Position numbers and translations under genes: made by a program. From NCBI GenBank assembly GCA_021292165.1, contig CM037878.1:7432857-7496856 (forward strand): DNA of 64,000 nt, given 5' to 3'. The notes beneath the pieces are model-generated. The model worked only from the letters and a program-made list of their open reading frames with translations, did not search any database and was not told the DNA's origin. Below are positions 20,165 through 29,819 of the stretch, one piece after another (position 1 is the first letter of the stretch; each line of letters starts with the position of its first letter). The stretch is from Shinisaurus crocodilurus (taxonomy: Eukaryota; Chordata; Lepidosauria; Squamata; Shinisauridae).

Positions 20165-20369
20165 GGGCCGGTTCGCACGATCGCCGCAGCCCACCGTGGC
20201 TTAATCGTGTCGTGCGAACCCGGCGAGGGTAAAGCAACCCTCGCATAACCCTAGGACAGCCCTCGCCGGGCTTGCCCGCCGCCTGACGCGGCTCGACTAT
20301 TCCGAAGGGCTGCCGGCGTGCGCCACAAATGTGCCACGCTGGGCTGCGGTGATTGCGCGATCCCGGTCC
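20165..20369. mobile_element. CpG-rich element with 36-bp inverted repeats
   Basis: The left end GGGCCGGTTCGCACGATCGC and the complement of the right end (GGACCGGGATCGCGCAATCA) pair over about 36 bases, continuing through CGCAGCCCA. A second inner inverted repeat involves CCGGCGAGGG and CCCTCGCCGG. CpG is very dense although the flanks are not an island. This looks like a MITE, but no target duplication was recognised and the superfamily is open. Confidence 0.6.
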
Positions 20370-20417
20370 TTGTGTACTCTTGACCGGCAGTGGCTCACCG
20401 GGGTGTCCATCGAGGCA

Positions 20418-20449
20418 GGGAGAGAGAGAGAGAGACAGAGAGAGAGAGT
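20418..20449. repeat. (AG)n microsatellite
   Basis: Two AG runs are separated by a single CAG interruption, together about 32 bases of purine tract. Confidence 0.9.
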
Positions 20450-21133
20450 TCCTGGCCCTGCTGGAAAACTGGAGACGGCAGCCCTTGAATAAGGGGCTGT
20501 CTGCATGCAGGCCGGCTGTTCTCCCACTGAACTGGGATAGGCGTGGGCAGACGTCCGGCTTGTGGGGCCTGCTTTGTTTTTCCCTAGAGCCCTGAGATTA
20601 CGCCGGGGTTGCAAAAGACGCACACGTGGAACGAACGAATGCTGAGCCCAGGAATTCGTCTCGAGTCCCCAAACTGAACGGAGCTTGCTGTCTGTCCACA
20701 GGGAAAAAATCCACGCCGGGTTACCCCACCAGATCTCTTCATTCCAGCTGTAAAATTGAGTGCCGGGGGGGGGAGTCCTTTTGTTGCCTCCTTCATTAAG
20801 CAATTAGTAAGTCAGAAATCCTCGCTGAACTACTGCAAATCTACCCGCAGACGCAGGCCTCCCTTCTGCCCACCGCTGAGCTAAGGGCCTGTTCTCCCAA
20901 ACTTAGACCTCGATTTTTTCTCTCTGAACCTCTCAACACCAGGGCTGTTTCCCTTTCTGTGTCCCGGGGCCCCCGCCGGCCACTACCCTTCTTTATGTAC
21001 CATTCCAGAGCCCGGACTGGCTGTCCTTCCTGTTGGCCTTGGCTCCCGCATGGTTCCCCGTCCCTTGACTTCTGAGCCAGTGTTTATATTCCCACCTCCT
21101 GAAGAAAGTGGGGTCATCGGAGGCTGGCAGCGG

Positions 21134-21157
21134 GGTGTGTGTGTGTGTGTGTGTGTG
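21134..21157. repeat. (GT)n microsatellite
   Basis: About 12 GT units follow GGCAGCGGG. Confidence 0.95.
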
Positions 21158-21311
21158 GAGTTTGGGCAGAGGTTTTGGGCATCAGCAACTCCCATGGGGA
21201 CTAGAAGAGTGGCAGCTGGTTTCTGTTCCAACCGGCCCTCCAGAGAGCAGACTTTGCCAGTTCCGGTCTCTGCTCACCTGGGTAAAAATAATTTTAAAAT
21301 AAAATAAAGTA

Positions 21312-21400
21312 AAATACAGCGATGATCGTACTGGCCTGCCTTATGGAGTGGTTGTAAGGTTCGTGGAGATGACGTAGGTGCGAACCATTACGTGCTAGGG
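21312..21400 (+). mobile_element. MIR-type CORE-SINE fragment
   Basis: GATGATCGTACTGGCCTGCC, the altered GTGGTTGTAAGGTTCGTGGA and GATGACGTAGGTGCGAACC follow the order of the MIR CORE and its 3' part. It is diverged. The same MIR part followed by GGCAAAACAAAG is repeated 0.9 kb downstream. Confidence 0.6.
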
Positions 21401-21442
21401 AGGCAAAACAAAGCTCATGGATTACAGCAGCCTCCCCCCGGC

Positions 21443-21552
21443 CCGACCTGGCGCCCTCCAGAGGCGGTGGGCTGCAAGCCCCATCATCCCCAGACAGCTG
21501 TCTGGGGATGATGGGGCTTGCAGTCCACCGCCTCTGGAGGGCGCCAGGTCGG
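21443..21552. mobile_element. Near-perfect palindrome, group B type
   Basis: Two 55-bp arms meet with no loop at 21497/21498 (CAGACAG|CTGTCTG), and I count one mismatch. The arms contain CGACCTGGCGCCCTCCAGAG and GCAAGCCCCATCATCCCC. The short C and G runs outside the arms also pair loosely. It is the most regular group B hairpin in the window. Confidence 0.8.
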
Positions 21553-21639
21553 GGAGGGGGGGGGGAAGCTAATGCAGAGAGTTGCTTTTTCCCAAATTAC
21601 TCAGCCAAGGTTCGCACGGGGTGGCCTTGACCCAGTTTC

Positions 21640-21725
21640 TCTCCGCTTCACCTACCTCGCAGGGTTGTTGTGAGGATGAGATGGGACGGGGGGGGAGACG
21701 GGAGACCACACAGGCTGCCTTGAGT
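21640..21725 (+). mobile_element. CORE-SINE 3' fragment
   Basis: CACCTACCTCGCAGGGTTGT and GTGAGGATGAGATGGG followed by GGCTGCCTTGAGTCCCC match the T1 body and tail. The head is not seen. Confidence 0.6.
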
Positions 21726-22134
21726 CCCCCAGAGTAAGGGGGCGCGGGGGGGGGGAAGCAAGGAGACGGGGCAGAGTAAGAACTCAAATAACTGAGAGTC
21801 ATTCGCACCCTTGCAGCCTACACCCGCCGTCCGACTGTGATGTGGTGGCGGCGGCGGCAGATGCATGGGAATGTGGTATTTCATCTCCCGCCTGTGCTTC
21901 TTCGTGTGCCTGGTAGGAGAATCGTGGCTAACAGACAAAACGTGTGTCTCCCCAGCTGTTCGCTTGCACCCGGTGCCGGCCGGTGACCCTCCTCAAGCTT
22001 ATCAGTGCGATAAGAAAAAGTGGCGTCTGGGATGGGGTGGGTGAGGCGGCGGCTGGCACCACAGGCGGCAGACAAAGAGGCGTTGCATTAAGGACTAGAA
22101 GCTTGATGTTTGATGTGGCTGAGAGACTTGAGTT

Positions 22135-22330
22135 TTGAACCAGGGCGTGTCCAAATCCCGCCTCCACCGTGAACTCGCTAGGAAGCCTTGGGCAAGCCAC
22201 TGCTCTCTCAGGCTCAACCCCCTCCCCTCAGTAAAAGAGATGATAATACTGGCCCGCCTTACGGGGTTGTTGTGAGGTTCACGGAGATAACGTATGCGCG
22301 AACTGCTTAGTAGTACTATTATCATTACCG
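22135..22330 (+). mobile_element. MIR-type CORE-SINE
   Basis: The order CCAAATCCCGCCTC, GCCTTGGGCAAGCCACT, CTCAGGCTCA, AGAGATGATAATACTGGC, CTTACGGGGTTGTTGTGAGG and GAGATAACGTATGCGCGAAC is the MIR consensus order. It is an old family shared across amniotes and much more diverged than the T1 copies. Confidence 0.75.
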
Positions 22331-22371
22331 GGCAGGCAAAACAAAGAGAAATCGTGGATTTACTGCAGCCT

Positions 22372-22470
22372 TCCTCAGCCTGGTGCTCTCCAGATGTGTC
22401 GGGCTTCCATTCCTAATGGTGGGAGTTGAAGTCCGGCGCTTCTGGAGGCCGTCCACTTGCCTAAGGCTGA
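22372..22470. mobile_element. Palindromic MITE, group B
   Basis: GCAGCCTTCCTCAGCCTGGT and CTCTCCAGATGTGTCGGG pair loosely with GTCCGGCGCTTCTGGAGGCC and GCCTAAGGCTG. The copy is decayed, with both arms present. Confidence 0.6.
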
Positions 22471-22479
22471 TTTACAGTG

Positions 22480-23210
22480 AGTGAGCCATCCACAACAGCA
22501 GTTCCAGGAAGGCTCTGCGGAAGAGGTGGGTCTCACCGAAACAAAAACAAATGGATGGGTCTGTGTAGAAAGTCAAAAGCAAGACCGGGATGTAGAGAAG
22601 AGGCAAGGCGAGGAAGCCGGAAGAGAGGGCTGAGAGAGAGAGAACACTGAGGACTAGAACATTCCCGTCATGGAGCATGCCAGGGAGCCAGGCCTACGGG
22701 GGCCAGTGATTTTTGTCAGACCAAGTCCGTATTGACCAGAGTTCTTGGGTCACTGGAATCTCTCTTGTCCATCCTCCTGCAGGTTCTGCGTGACTCGCCT
22801 CCATGGACCGTGCTGTGCCCCTCGTGGCCTCTCCATCCTCTTCCTGAGCTAGACCATAATAGTCTGAAGCGGGCTGGGTGCTTAGATGGCTCCTCGGTGA
22901 TCTCCGGTTCCAGGACAAAACCCCCAGGAGGGGTGAAAGGGGGGGTGGGGAGAGTTAGGACCAAAGGACCGCCCACCCCCCTCTTCCACAGGCTCCAGGG
23001 GAGAAAGCGACTTAGAAGATGACCCAAATAACGCAGCCTCAGGTAGGTAAACACGCAACTAGTTCATAAGCCATGTGAGGGTTGGGGTTGCGGCAAAGCA
23101 AGCAGCTCTCTTGCCGCTTTCCTGATCCTGTGTGTATTTACTCGGAAGTAAGTCCCCCCTGAGTTCCTCGGGACTCCCGAGTCGTCCTGCACCGTGTGTC
23201 TGCAAACCTT
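22480..23210. other. No recognised gene or repeat
   Basis: Several frames of 70-110 codons overlap on both strands around 22690-23050, with no motif I recognise. A C/G-rich patch lies at 22930-22990. Confidence 0.35.
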
Positions 23211-23214
23211 CCGC

Positions 23215-23345
23215 CGGCCTCCTGCAACGTTGCGCCCTCCAGGAGGGTGCTGCATTGCGACTCCACCCCGGACAGTGGCTGGGGATGGTGGGAACTGTAG
23301 TCCACCCCACCCACCCACCCACACCCTGGAGGGAGCCAGCTTTTT
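23215..23345. mobile_element. Palindromic MITE, group B, decayed
   Basis: CAACGTTGCGCCCTCCAGGA and GGACAGTGGCTGGGGATGGT, then CTGTAGTCCACC and CTGGAGGGAGCCAGC, follow the group B order. A CCCA-rich stretch expanded inside the right arm. Confidence 0.5.
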
Positions 23346-23516
23346 GGGGGGGGGGAATCTGCTTTAAGCCGTTTAGCCTCGGGCTGCTACCCTGATCTGT
23401 GGCAGCTCTCCAGAATGTGTAATAAAAAATGGCTGATCTGAATAATCCTGACGTGTTGACAGTGGAAACTCTTCTTTAGGGGTTAATAAAATCTCTTTTT
23501 AAAAGATTTTATGGCA

Positions 23517-23630
23517 CAATCCTATGCTTGTTTAGACGGGGGGGGGGGAAGTCCTACAACTCCCAGCATTCTGGCTGGGGCATGCTGGGAGTTGTAGGAC
23601 TTTTTTTCCGTCTAAACATGCATAGGATTG
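23517..23630. mobile_element. Palindromic MITE, group C
   Basis: The left end CAATCCTATGCTTGTTTAGA pairs with the right end TCTAAACATGCATAGGATTG at 22 of 23 positions, and the inner arms AAGTCCTACAACTCCCAGCA and TGCTGGGAGTTGTAGGACTT are exact complements. The same ends occur twice in tandem at 57430-57592. No target duplication was found. Confidence 0.75.
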
Positions 23631-24042
23631 AACCCTTACGAGAGGTTGGTGCTCACTGCCTTTCATGAGAGTCAGCCGCTTTTAGAGGTTTTATTCTAAA
23701 GCTTCCAAAATGCACGGAGGCCTTTTAAAATGTCCATTTTTTTTAAAATTGCTGGTTCCCCTTTTATATACTAGATTGTGTGTGTGTGTGTGCAGTCTGT
23801 GGTAGAAATTACAATTGGCTCCGTGGTTTCAAGGATGGGATCCATTTCTTGCTTGTTTACGTCTTGGAAGGTTTGCGTTCCGTCCGACGGCCTTTGAATA
23901 CTTAGGGTGTAGATATTCAGTGATTTTCCACGCCGTTGCCCCAACCCAGCCAGGGGCTCTACACGAGAGGTAATTGGACATCCACGTACATACCCCCAGT
24001 TGAATGGGGTTGCGCATGTGCAAATGGGTTGTGCATATATTT

Positions 24043-24200
24043 ATTTCATTTCATTTCACTTCCATCCTGCTCAATAGCCGAAGCTTCTGGGCGGTTCACA
24101 AAAATTCACAAAATCACAAAGAAGATAATCACAAGATACAAGATAATAAAAAATATATATAGGATTTAAATATATAGGATTTAAAACAGTTTAAACAGCT
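24043..24200 (-). mobile_element. L2-type LINE 3' tail
   Basis: The plus strand reads CTCAATAGCCGAAGCTTCTG followed by GGCGGTTCACAAAAATTCAC, the complement of the L2 end CCAGAAGCTTCGGCTATTGA with its AT-rich 3' UTR. Only UTR is present. Confidence 0.7.
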
Positions 24201-24208
24201 AAAAAAAT

Positions 24209-24271
24209 GGCTGGGGCATGCTGGGAGTTGTAGGCCAAAAACATCTGGGGACCCAAGGTTGGAGAACACTG
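24209..24271. mobile_element. Palindromic hAT MITE, group A, right half
   Basis: The copy begins exactly at the hairpin centre (GGCTGGGGCATGCTGGGAGT) and ends GGAGAACACTG. It is joined to the L2 tail on its left and to a group B-like scrap on its right. Confidence 0.8.
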
Positions 24272-24559
24272 GTGAGGGACAATGCGAGTCATAGGCCGAA
24301 ACATCTGGATGGCCACAAGTCACCCGCCCCTGCTTTAAGGGCTTGGAGGAAGCCTCACGTCACGGGAGGGCCTTGCTGAATTTGAACAAACAGCCACCGA
24401 AGTGCTCCTGGGGGATCACGTCGCGGTTAAGATTTTACCCGGACAGCCGCACCATTTCTAAGCTTCAGGCGCCGTCATTATATGTGCATCGTCACAACAC
24501 GTACGCGTTCATACGGCGCTTTTGCGCGTCTAAAGGGCTTCGCGTGCATTAACTTGTCG

Positions 24560-24720
24560 CAAGCCTTACAACAACCCTGTACGGTAGGCTGCTGTTATTT
24601 CTCCCATAGTGCAGATGGGGTGTGGGGGTGGGATGGGGTGGGCAGGCTTGCCTAAGGCCACGCTGCCACTTTGTGGCAGCAACGAGATTTCAAGCCCGGC
24701 TTCGTCGTTCGCTCCCCTAT
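24560..24720 (-). mobile_element. MIR-type CORE-SINE
   Basis: The plus strand has ACAACAACCCTGTACGGTAG, TTATTTCTCCCATAGTGCAG, GGCTTGCCTAAGGCCACGCT and GATTTCAAGCCCGGCTTCGT, the complement of MIR from its 3' part to its head. It abuts the RTE pair. Confidence 0.7.
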
Positions 24721-24721
24721 C

Positions 24722-25106
24722 AGTCAGGCGATCACTCGTGACCGAGTAAGATTGTCTTCCAGGATAAAAAAAAAAAAAGAAAATTTACAAAAAGGAGATT
24801 TTAAAAGGATTGTGTAGACTCTAGCAATGGGTCCGTCAGTGACTGTGGAGGCCAATTCTAGATCCACACAGCTTCCCACAGTGAGGACACAGGTTACCAG
24901 ATGGAAGATGGTCCTGTGAAGGATTCGTTTGACGTGCTTTTCGCTTAGCACGTTTCTCCCTTTCACCTTGCACTCGGGCTTCTTCAAAGTCCATGGAACC
25001 TTTGTGAAAGGCCAACCTCCAGTTAGATCGTTCACGGGCCAGAGCTTCCCAGTTTTCGATGTTTATATTGCATTTTTTTAGATTAGCCTTAAGAACATCT
25101 TTAAAC
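24722..25106 (-). mobile_element. RTE-like LINE 3' end (left of head-to-head pair)
   Basis: The minus-strand frame keeps the C-terminal domain: ENWEALARERSNWRLAFHKG, an EKRAKRKAR basic stretch, and the zinc-finger-like CPHCGKLCGSRIGLHSH. Its 3' UTR carries an additional CTCCTTTTTGTAAATTTT segment, which is also present in the copy at 54022 but absent at 25107 and 36700. It ends with GTGATCGCCTGACTG at 24722. Confidence 0.8.
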
Positions 25107-25694
25107 CTATACCGCAACCTGCAAATTACTTGGGAAGATAGGCGAACAAATGTCAGTGTACTGGAAGAAGCAAAGACTACTAGCATTGAAAAAATGATCC
25201 TTCAACGCCAACTTCAGTGGACCGGTCATGTTGTTCGAATGCCTGACTGCCGTCTCCCAAAGCAGTTACTTTACTCCCAACTCAAGGATGGAAAGCGGAA
25301 TATCGGTGGTCAATATAAGAGGTTTAAAGATGTTCATAAGGCTAATCTAAAAAAATGCAATATAAACATCGAAAACTGGGAAGCTCTGGCCCATGAACGA
25401 TCTAAATGGAGGTTGGCCTTTCACAAAGGTTCCATGGACTTTGAAGAAGCCCGAGTGCAAGGTGAAAGGGAGAAACGTGCTAAGCGAAAAGCGCGTCAAA
25501 TGAATCCTTTACAGGACCATCTTCTATCTGATAACCTGTGTCCTCACTGTGGGAAGCTGTGTGGATCTAGAATTGGCCTCCACAGTCACTTACAGACCCA
25601 TCGCTAGAGTCTACACAATCTTCTTTAGAATTTCCTCCTTTTATCCCGGAAGACAATCTTACTCGGTCACGAGTGATCGCCTGATGATGATGAC
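25107..25694 (+). mobile_element. RTE-like LINE 3' end (right of head-to-head pair)
   Basis: A plus-strand frame of about 160 codons covers ITWEDRRTNVSVLEEAKTTS, LQRQLQWTGHVVRMP, the DGKRNIGGQYKRF region and the terminal CPHCGKLCGSRIGLHSH motif, followed by TCGCCTGATGATGATGA. The domain is known from the end of LINE reverse-transcriptase proteins; the RTE assignment rests on the GAT-rich tail and the wording and should be checked. The frame is open but lacks the endonuclease and RT core, so it is not functional. Confidence 0.8.
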
Positions 25695-25957
25695 TTAGAA
25701 GTAGGCCCCACGGAGGGAATCGCTCCCTAGCGGGGGTGTGTGCTTTGGGATTGCAGCCTGGGCTGCTGCTCTGACCCGGTTCTCGTGCCTGGACTCCATA
25801 GTCCAGGCTCCCACCTGCCCACGCCCACCCCACGCCACCGCCTGGGAAAACAGCAGCATTGCCGCCCATCCTCTCGTTTCCTCCCTGCCCGTGAATGGAT
25901 CCTTTCCAGAGAATTATCCAGTTGCCAGGGGCACGGGATGCTGTCTGAGACAGAAGG

Positions 25958-26095
25958 GGGTCGCAGCACAGTGGCAGAGCGCCAGCTTTGCATACAGGAA
26001 GTCCCCGGTCCGACCCCTGACTTCTCCCGGTAGGGCTGGGAAAGGCTCCTGTGCAAGGCAGCCTCGGATATTCCAGTACTGAGAGACCTGGCCGA
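25958..26095 (+). mobile_element. tRNA-derived SINE (T2 family), partial
   Basis: GCACAGTGGCAGAGCGCCAG, CTTTGCATACAGGAAGTCC and the box B-like GGTCCGACCCC are followed by CCGGTAGGGCTGGGAAAGG. The 3' body is cut by the L2 that begins just after. Confidence 0.65.
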
Positions 26096-26102
26096 AGGAA
26101 GA

Positions 26103-26812
26103 GTGCCTACTATCAGCTCCGGCTGATACGCCAGCTGCGCCCCTTCCTAGAGTTGGAAGACCTAAAGACGGTCGTGCACGCGCTGCTGCTAACTTCGAGG
26201 CTCGACTTCTGCAATGCGCTGTGCACAGGGCTACCTTTGTGCCTAGTTTCGGAAACTTCAATTGGTGCAAAATATGGCAGCCAGATTGGTCACCGGTACA
26301 TCTAGAGGTGCCCATATTATTACACCGGCTTTCAAAGCACTCCACTGGCTGCCAATCAGTTTCTGGGCGAAGTATAAAGTGTTGGTTATTACCTTTAAAG
26401 CCCTACATGGTTTGGGTCCGGGTTACCTGCAGGATCGCCTTCTCCCGTACAATCCGCCCCACACACTCAGGTCCTCTGGGAGGAATTTACTCCAGTCAGC
26501 CAAGACCAGGCTGGCGGGTACTACCCAGAGGACCTTCTCTTCTGCTGCTCCCAGACTGTGGAATGGCCTGTCGGAGGGGACTCGTCAACTAGAAAGTCTC
26601 TTGGCTTTTAAAAAGGCCATAAAGACTGACCTCTTCCGACAGGCCTACGCCAGTGGAATTTTAAGAATTTTAAGAATTTTAGGATACTTTTAAAGGTTTT
26701 TAAGAATATTTTAATACTGTTTACTATGTTTTAACTAGCTATGTATTTTATATTTATGGTTGTTCCCCGCCTCGATCTGAGTGGAGAGGTGGGTAAGAAA
26801 TAAAATATGATG
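26103..26812 (+). mobile_element. L2-type LINE, C-terminal 0.7 kb
   Basis: The frames contain SRLDFCNALCTGLPLCLV, then (one frameshift later) ITPAFKALHWLPISF, VLVITFKALHGLGPGYL, RTFSSAAPRLWNGLSEGTRQ and FKKAIKTDLFRQAY. The 3' UTR ends in CCCGCCTCGATCTGAGTGGA and a (GAT)n tail. It has about one frameshift in 450 coding bases, so it is moderately young. Confidence 0.9.
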
Positions 26813-26836
26813 ATGATGATTGATGATGATGATGAG
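26806..26836. repeat. (GAT)n tail of L2
   Basis: About ten GAT units, once interrupted by an extra GATT, form the tail of the L2 copy. Confidence 0.85.
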
Positions 26837-26839
26837 AGG

Positions 26840-27625
26840 AAAAGCCGCCATCGAGTTCAGTGGTTGTTTGCCTCCTGCAAACTCCTCTGCACATCCCTTG
26901 AGCTGCCAAAGCCCTCCTGGTTCCCCCATTCTTCTCCTCCTCCTCAGTCTGCAGAAGCAGGTCTCTCACCTGTGCAGGTAGATGGGATGCAGCCCGGCTT
27001 GTGAAGCTTGGGTGGAGAATTTGTGGAGCGGGTGCTGCGTTGGGCACTCCAGCTTGCCACTCGGGGGGCGCTCTGTGGCACTAGCGGGCAAGAACAAGCA
27101 TGGCGGCGGCCGAGGGATGGAGATCCCGATGGTCGGTCGTTATCGTTTAGACTTCACGTTTGTGCCATGCATCAAAGCACTTCCCACACCTCCATCTCTG
27201 CAATCCATGCAACGGCCCTGCAGGGTTGGTCAGTACAGCAATAAAAGTGCCGTGCAAACGCTGGATCTTACGATATAGTAACATTACGGTGTCAAAATGT
27301 GATGCTTGCCCCAAAGAAGAATGTACCTTTTGGGATGCCTGGGAATCTGAAACGTATCTTCCCAAACCGTGCATCAACCACCAAGCTGTATCTCCTGACC
27401 AGTTCCACGCTGGAAAAAGAGTCCGCAGCTTTGGTGGTGGTGGTGGGGGGGGTAGGGTGCAAACCGCCTGGCCCCGTGTCCCTCTTAGAAGCTCCGCGTT
27501 CTGCACGACGCTCCCTTTTGCAAGATCCTCTTTGTGTGTATGAGCTTTCGCAAGAGCCTCTTTCTGTTTGTGGGTTTGGGACTTCGGAGAATCTCCTCTT
27601 GCATTATTTAAGAGGTGTGTACGCC
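26840..27625. other. No recognised gene; several overlapping frames
   Basis: Frames of 95-127 codons overlap on both strands (26982-27543). A (GGT)n-like run is at 27436-27452. I see no domain, no clear exon borders and no repeat family. Confidence 0.35.
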
Positions 27626-27629
27626 GGCC

Positions 27630-27755
27630 TTCCCCTGCAGATGTTTTCGACTACAACTCCCAAGCATTCTTGACCGTTGGCCATGCTGGCTAGGGCTGCT
27701 GGGAGTCGACATCCAAAACATCTGGAGCGCACGAGTCTGGAGAGGGCTGGTGTAA
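27630..27755. mobile_element. Palindromic MITE, group B-like
   Basis: GCCGGCCTTCCCCTGCAGAT and TCGACTACAACTCCCAAGCA pair with GCTGGGAGTCGACATCC and CATCTGGAGCGCACGAGTCT. The arms are diverged and no duplication is seen. Confidence 0.55.
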
Positions 27756-27763
27756 CCTAAGTG

Positions 27764-28110
27764 CCGGTTCCAGATTTTTGGGAGCCCGGGGGCAAGGTGC
27801 TCTTGAGTGAGCCCCCTTCCTTCTCCTCACCTCACCCTCCTCTCTCTGGACCCAATCCCCCACTGCCTCCGAGGGAAAGGGCAGACAGACTTGCTGGCAG
27901 AGGTGGGTCGTGGCTTCTTTCTCCCTCCCTCTCATCACTTGCTCACTTGCTCATGGTCTCCTTCTGGAGCAGAGGAAGAAAGTGGGCAGCCGCACAAAAG
28001 GAGCACTAGCACGGCCGGGGGGGGGCTCTGGTGGTCAGCCGCGGGGCCCCTCCCAAGGTGTGGGCCTCGGCAAATGCCCAACCGTGCTTACCCCTGGCGC
28101 CAGCCCTGTG
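27764..28110. mobile_element. Possible hAT-like element, decayed
   Basis: The left wording GTGCCGGTTCCAGATTTTTG and the right wording TGGCGCCAGCCCTGTG resemble a GCCGGC-type terminal pair; similar text recurs at 56760-56860. The interior is not recognised. This is an inference from the ends only. Confidence 0.3.
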
Positions 28111-29460
28111 TCACCTGATCCCTGCTGAGCTGGTAGCTGGAATACCACCTTCTAGCCATCCGCAGTAGGGGGCGCTGCTGCCCAAGCCAAGAGCAGGCCA
28201 GAGAATATAGAGTCTAGGCCCCCCTTCCAGAATCCCCGGTTCAGGTCCCCTGGTTAACTACTTAGCGTAAGATTGTCAAAAATTCCTCTTCAGTATCTCT
28301 TCCTTTGGAGAGAATATTGTGCCTATACGTGTGTGCATTTAATACCTATATTTAATGTTCCAGTGGGTTGCTTAGGATCTAACTCATCACCATATCTGGG
28401 CTGAGGCAGTAATGTGTTACGCTTGTTTGAAGCATTTTTAGCTTGCTTCTCAGCTGAAAACGTTCGCAGAGCTGCTTACAGATAATTTTTTTTAAAAAAG
28501 ACGCAACATAAAAAGAAAAGGCGGTGGGGAGGGAAGAGGAAAAAAGCAAACTCTGGCACCAGTTCTTAAAGTTATAGTTCTTATAGTGACCTGCTGGGCA
28601 GGAAACAGTTCAGGTAGCCTGATGGAATTTCTGCCGTTAGGGGGACAGTTGAGGGAGAGCCAAAGGTAGCTGCTCCCTCAACATAGCTGATGAAATAACC
28701 CTGCTTCCCTTCTCCCTCTCTGTCCTGCAACCTGATGGAATGGCTACTGCCAGATTACCCAATGTTGCTTATGTTATTTTGATTCTCTTTGCCTTCACAC
28801 GCAACGTGTGGCTTGGCTCACTTGCTTGAACCATCTGCAAGCGGGGTAGGAGAGGCGTAAGGATTCCTGGGCCACTTCAAGCTCATATTTTGACATGTGT
28901 GGATGGTATTGGGGGCAGTCTCGAGCTACTTTGCTGCCCTAGGCAAACAGATCATTTTGCCTGGGGTGGGAGAGGATCGCGTTTCCTCTGTTCCTTACAA
29001 GTAAACAAAGCGGAGAGACTGCGAGCAGAAGCTATAGCTCTGCCCAACTTGAGCGACGGTGCCAATACTGCAGCGGGACCGAAAGAGAAAGTGTCCTCTC
29101 GGCTTGTACCTTGTCTGCTGACAAGGGGGCCAAAGAATCCCAAATCAGTCCCAAACATCTGCACTGTGAACAGCTGAGAGTCTAATGTAGAGGTTGTTGT
29201 GGTTGTTGCCATTGCTGCCTGATCCTGTGTGCGTTCAGACCAGGTCACACTCTCACCACTGAGCTCTGGGGATGGAGTTGTCCCCTTTATTGCTGACAGA
29301 GTAGGGTGACGGGCAGAAATTAAACAGGTGTGGTGCTTCCGCAGCATGGAGATGCCAGGACACTGAGAAATTCTGTCTGTCGAATGTCTTTCATGCGGCC
29401 ATTAAGGTCACAGAGCCTGGGAAGTGGGGGGGGGGGGCAGAAAGGTGGCAACCTCAGACC
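28111..29460. other. No recognised gene; one old LINE tail
   Basis: At 28425-28530 the text GCAGAGCTGCTTACAGATAA with A-rich sequence resembles a minus-strand LINE 3' tail. The remainder, including a 131-codon minus frame at 28952-29347, shows no motif. A 95-codon plus frame overlaps part of it. Confidence 0.35.
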
Positions 29461-29466
29461 CCCCCT

Positions 29467-29625
29467 TGGTCCATCTAGGCCAGTATCGTCAGCACTGACC
29501 GGCAGCCATGGCTCTCCAGGGTTCCAGGCAGAATTCTTCCTTAGCCACACTTGGAGATGCTGCTGGAGATGGAACCGGGGCCGTCTGCATGCAAAGTGGG
29601 GGCTCCACCACGGAGCTGTGTGGCC
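29467..29625 (-). mobile_element. tRNA-derived SINE (T2 family)
   Basis: The complement of the T2 body (TGGTCCATCTAGGCCAGTAT, CATGGCTCTCCAGGGTTCC) is followed by the complement of the tRNA-like head (GTCTGCATGCAAAGTGGGGG, CCACCACGGAGCTGTG). It is nearly full length. Confidence 0.75.
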
Positions 29626-29819
29626 CCTCTTCTCCAGGCTCTTGGCTTTGTTAGTAGGGTTCCTTCCCAGCGGTAAGATCTGGCCGTAGTTAGTCTGTTG
29701 TAAATCCCCTCCAGAGAACGTGTGGGTTCCCAGTCCAGTGCAGAATTATTGCCCTTCAAAAGCCTGGAGTTGGCGATCCTGATTTAGAGAATCTTCCTGG
29801 CCAGGGATGCTGAGCACTA

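Noticed and set aside
24836..25607. Host zinc-finger protein gene (CPHCGKLCGSRIGLHSH)
   Set aside because: The same motif ends four LINE copies in this window, so it belongs to the retrotransposon protein.
24722..25694. Single twin-primed insertion with 5' inversion
   Set aside because: Both arms contain the element's 3' end and carry different 3' UTR subfamily markers, so one inversion event does not fit.
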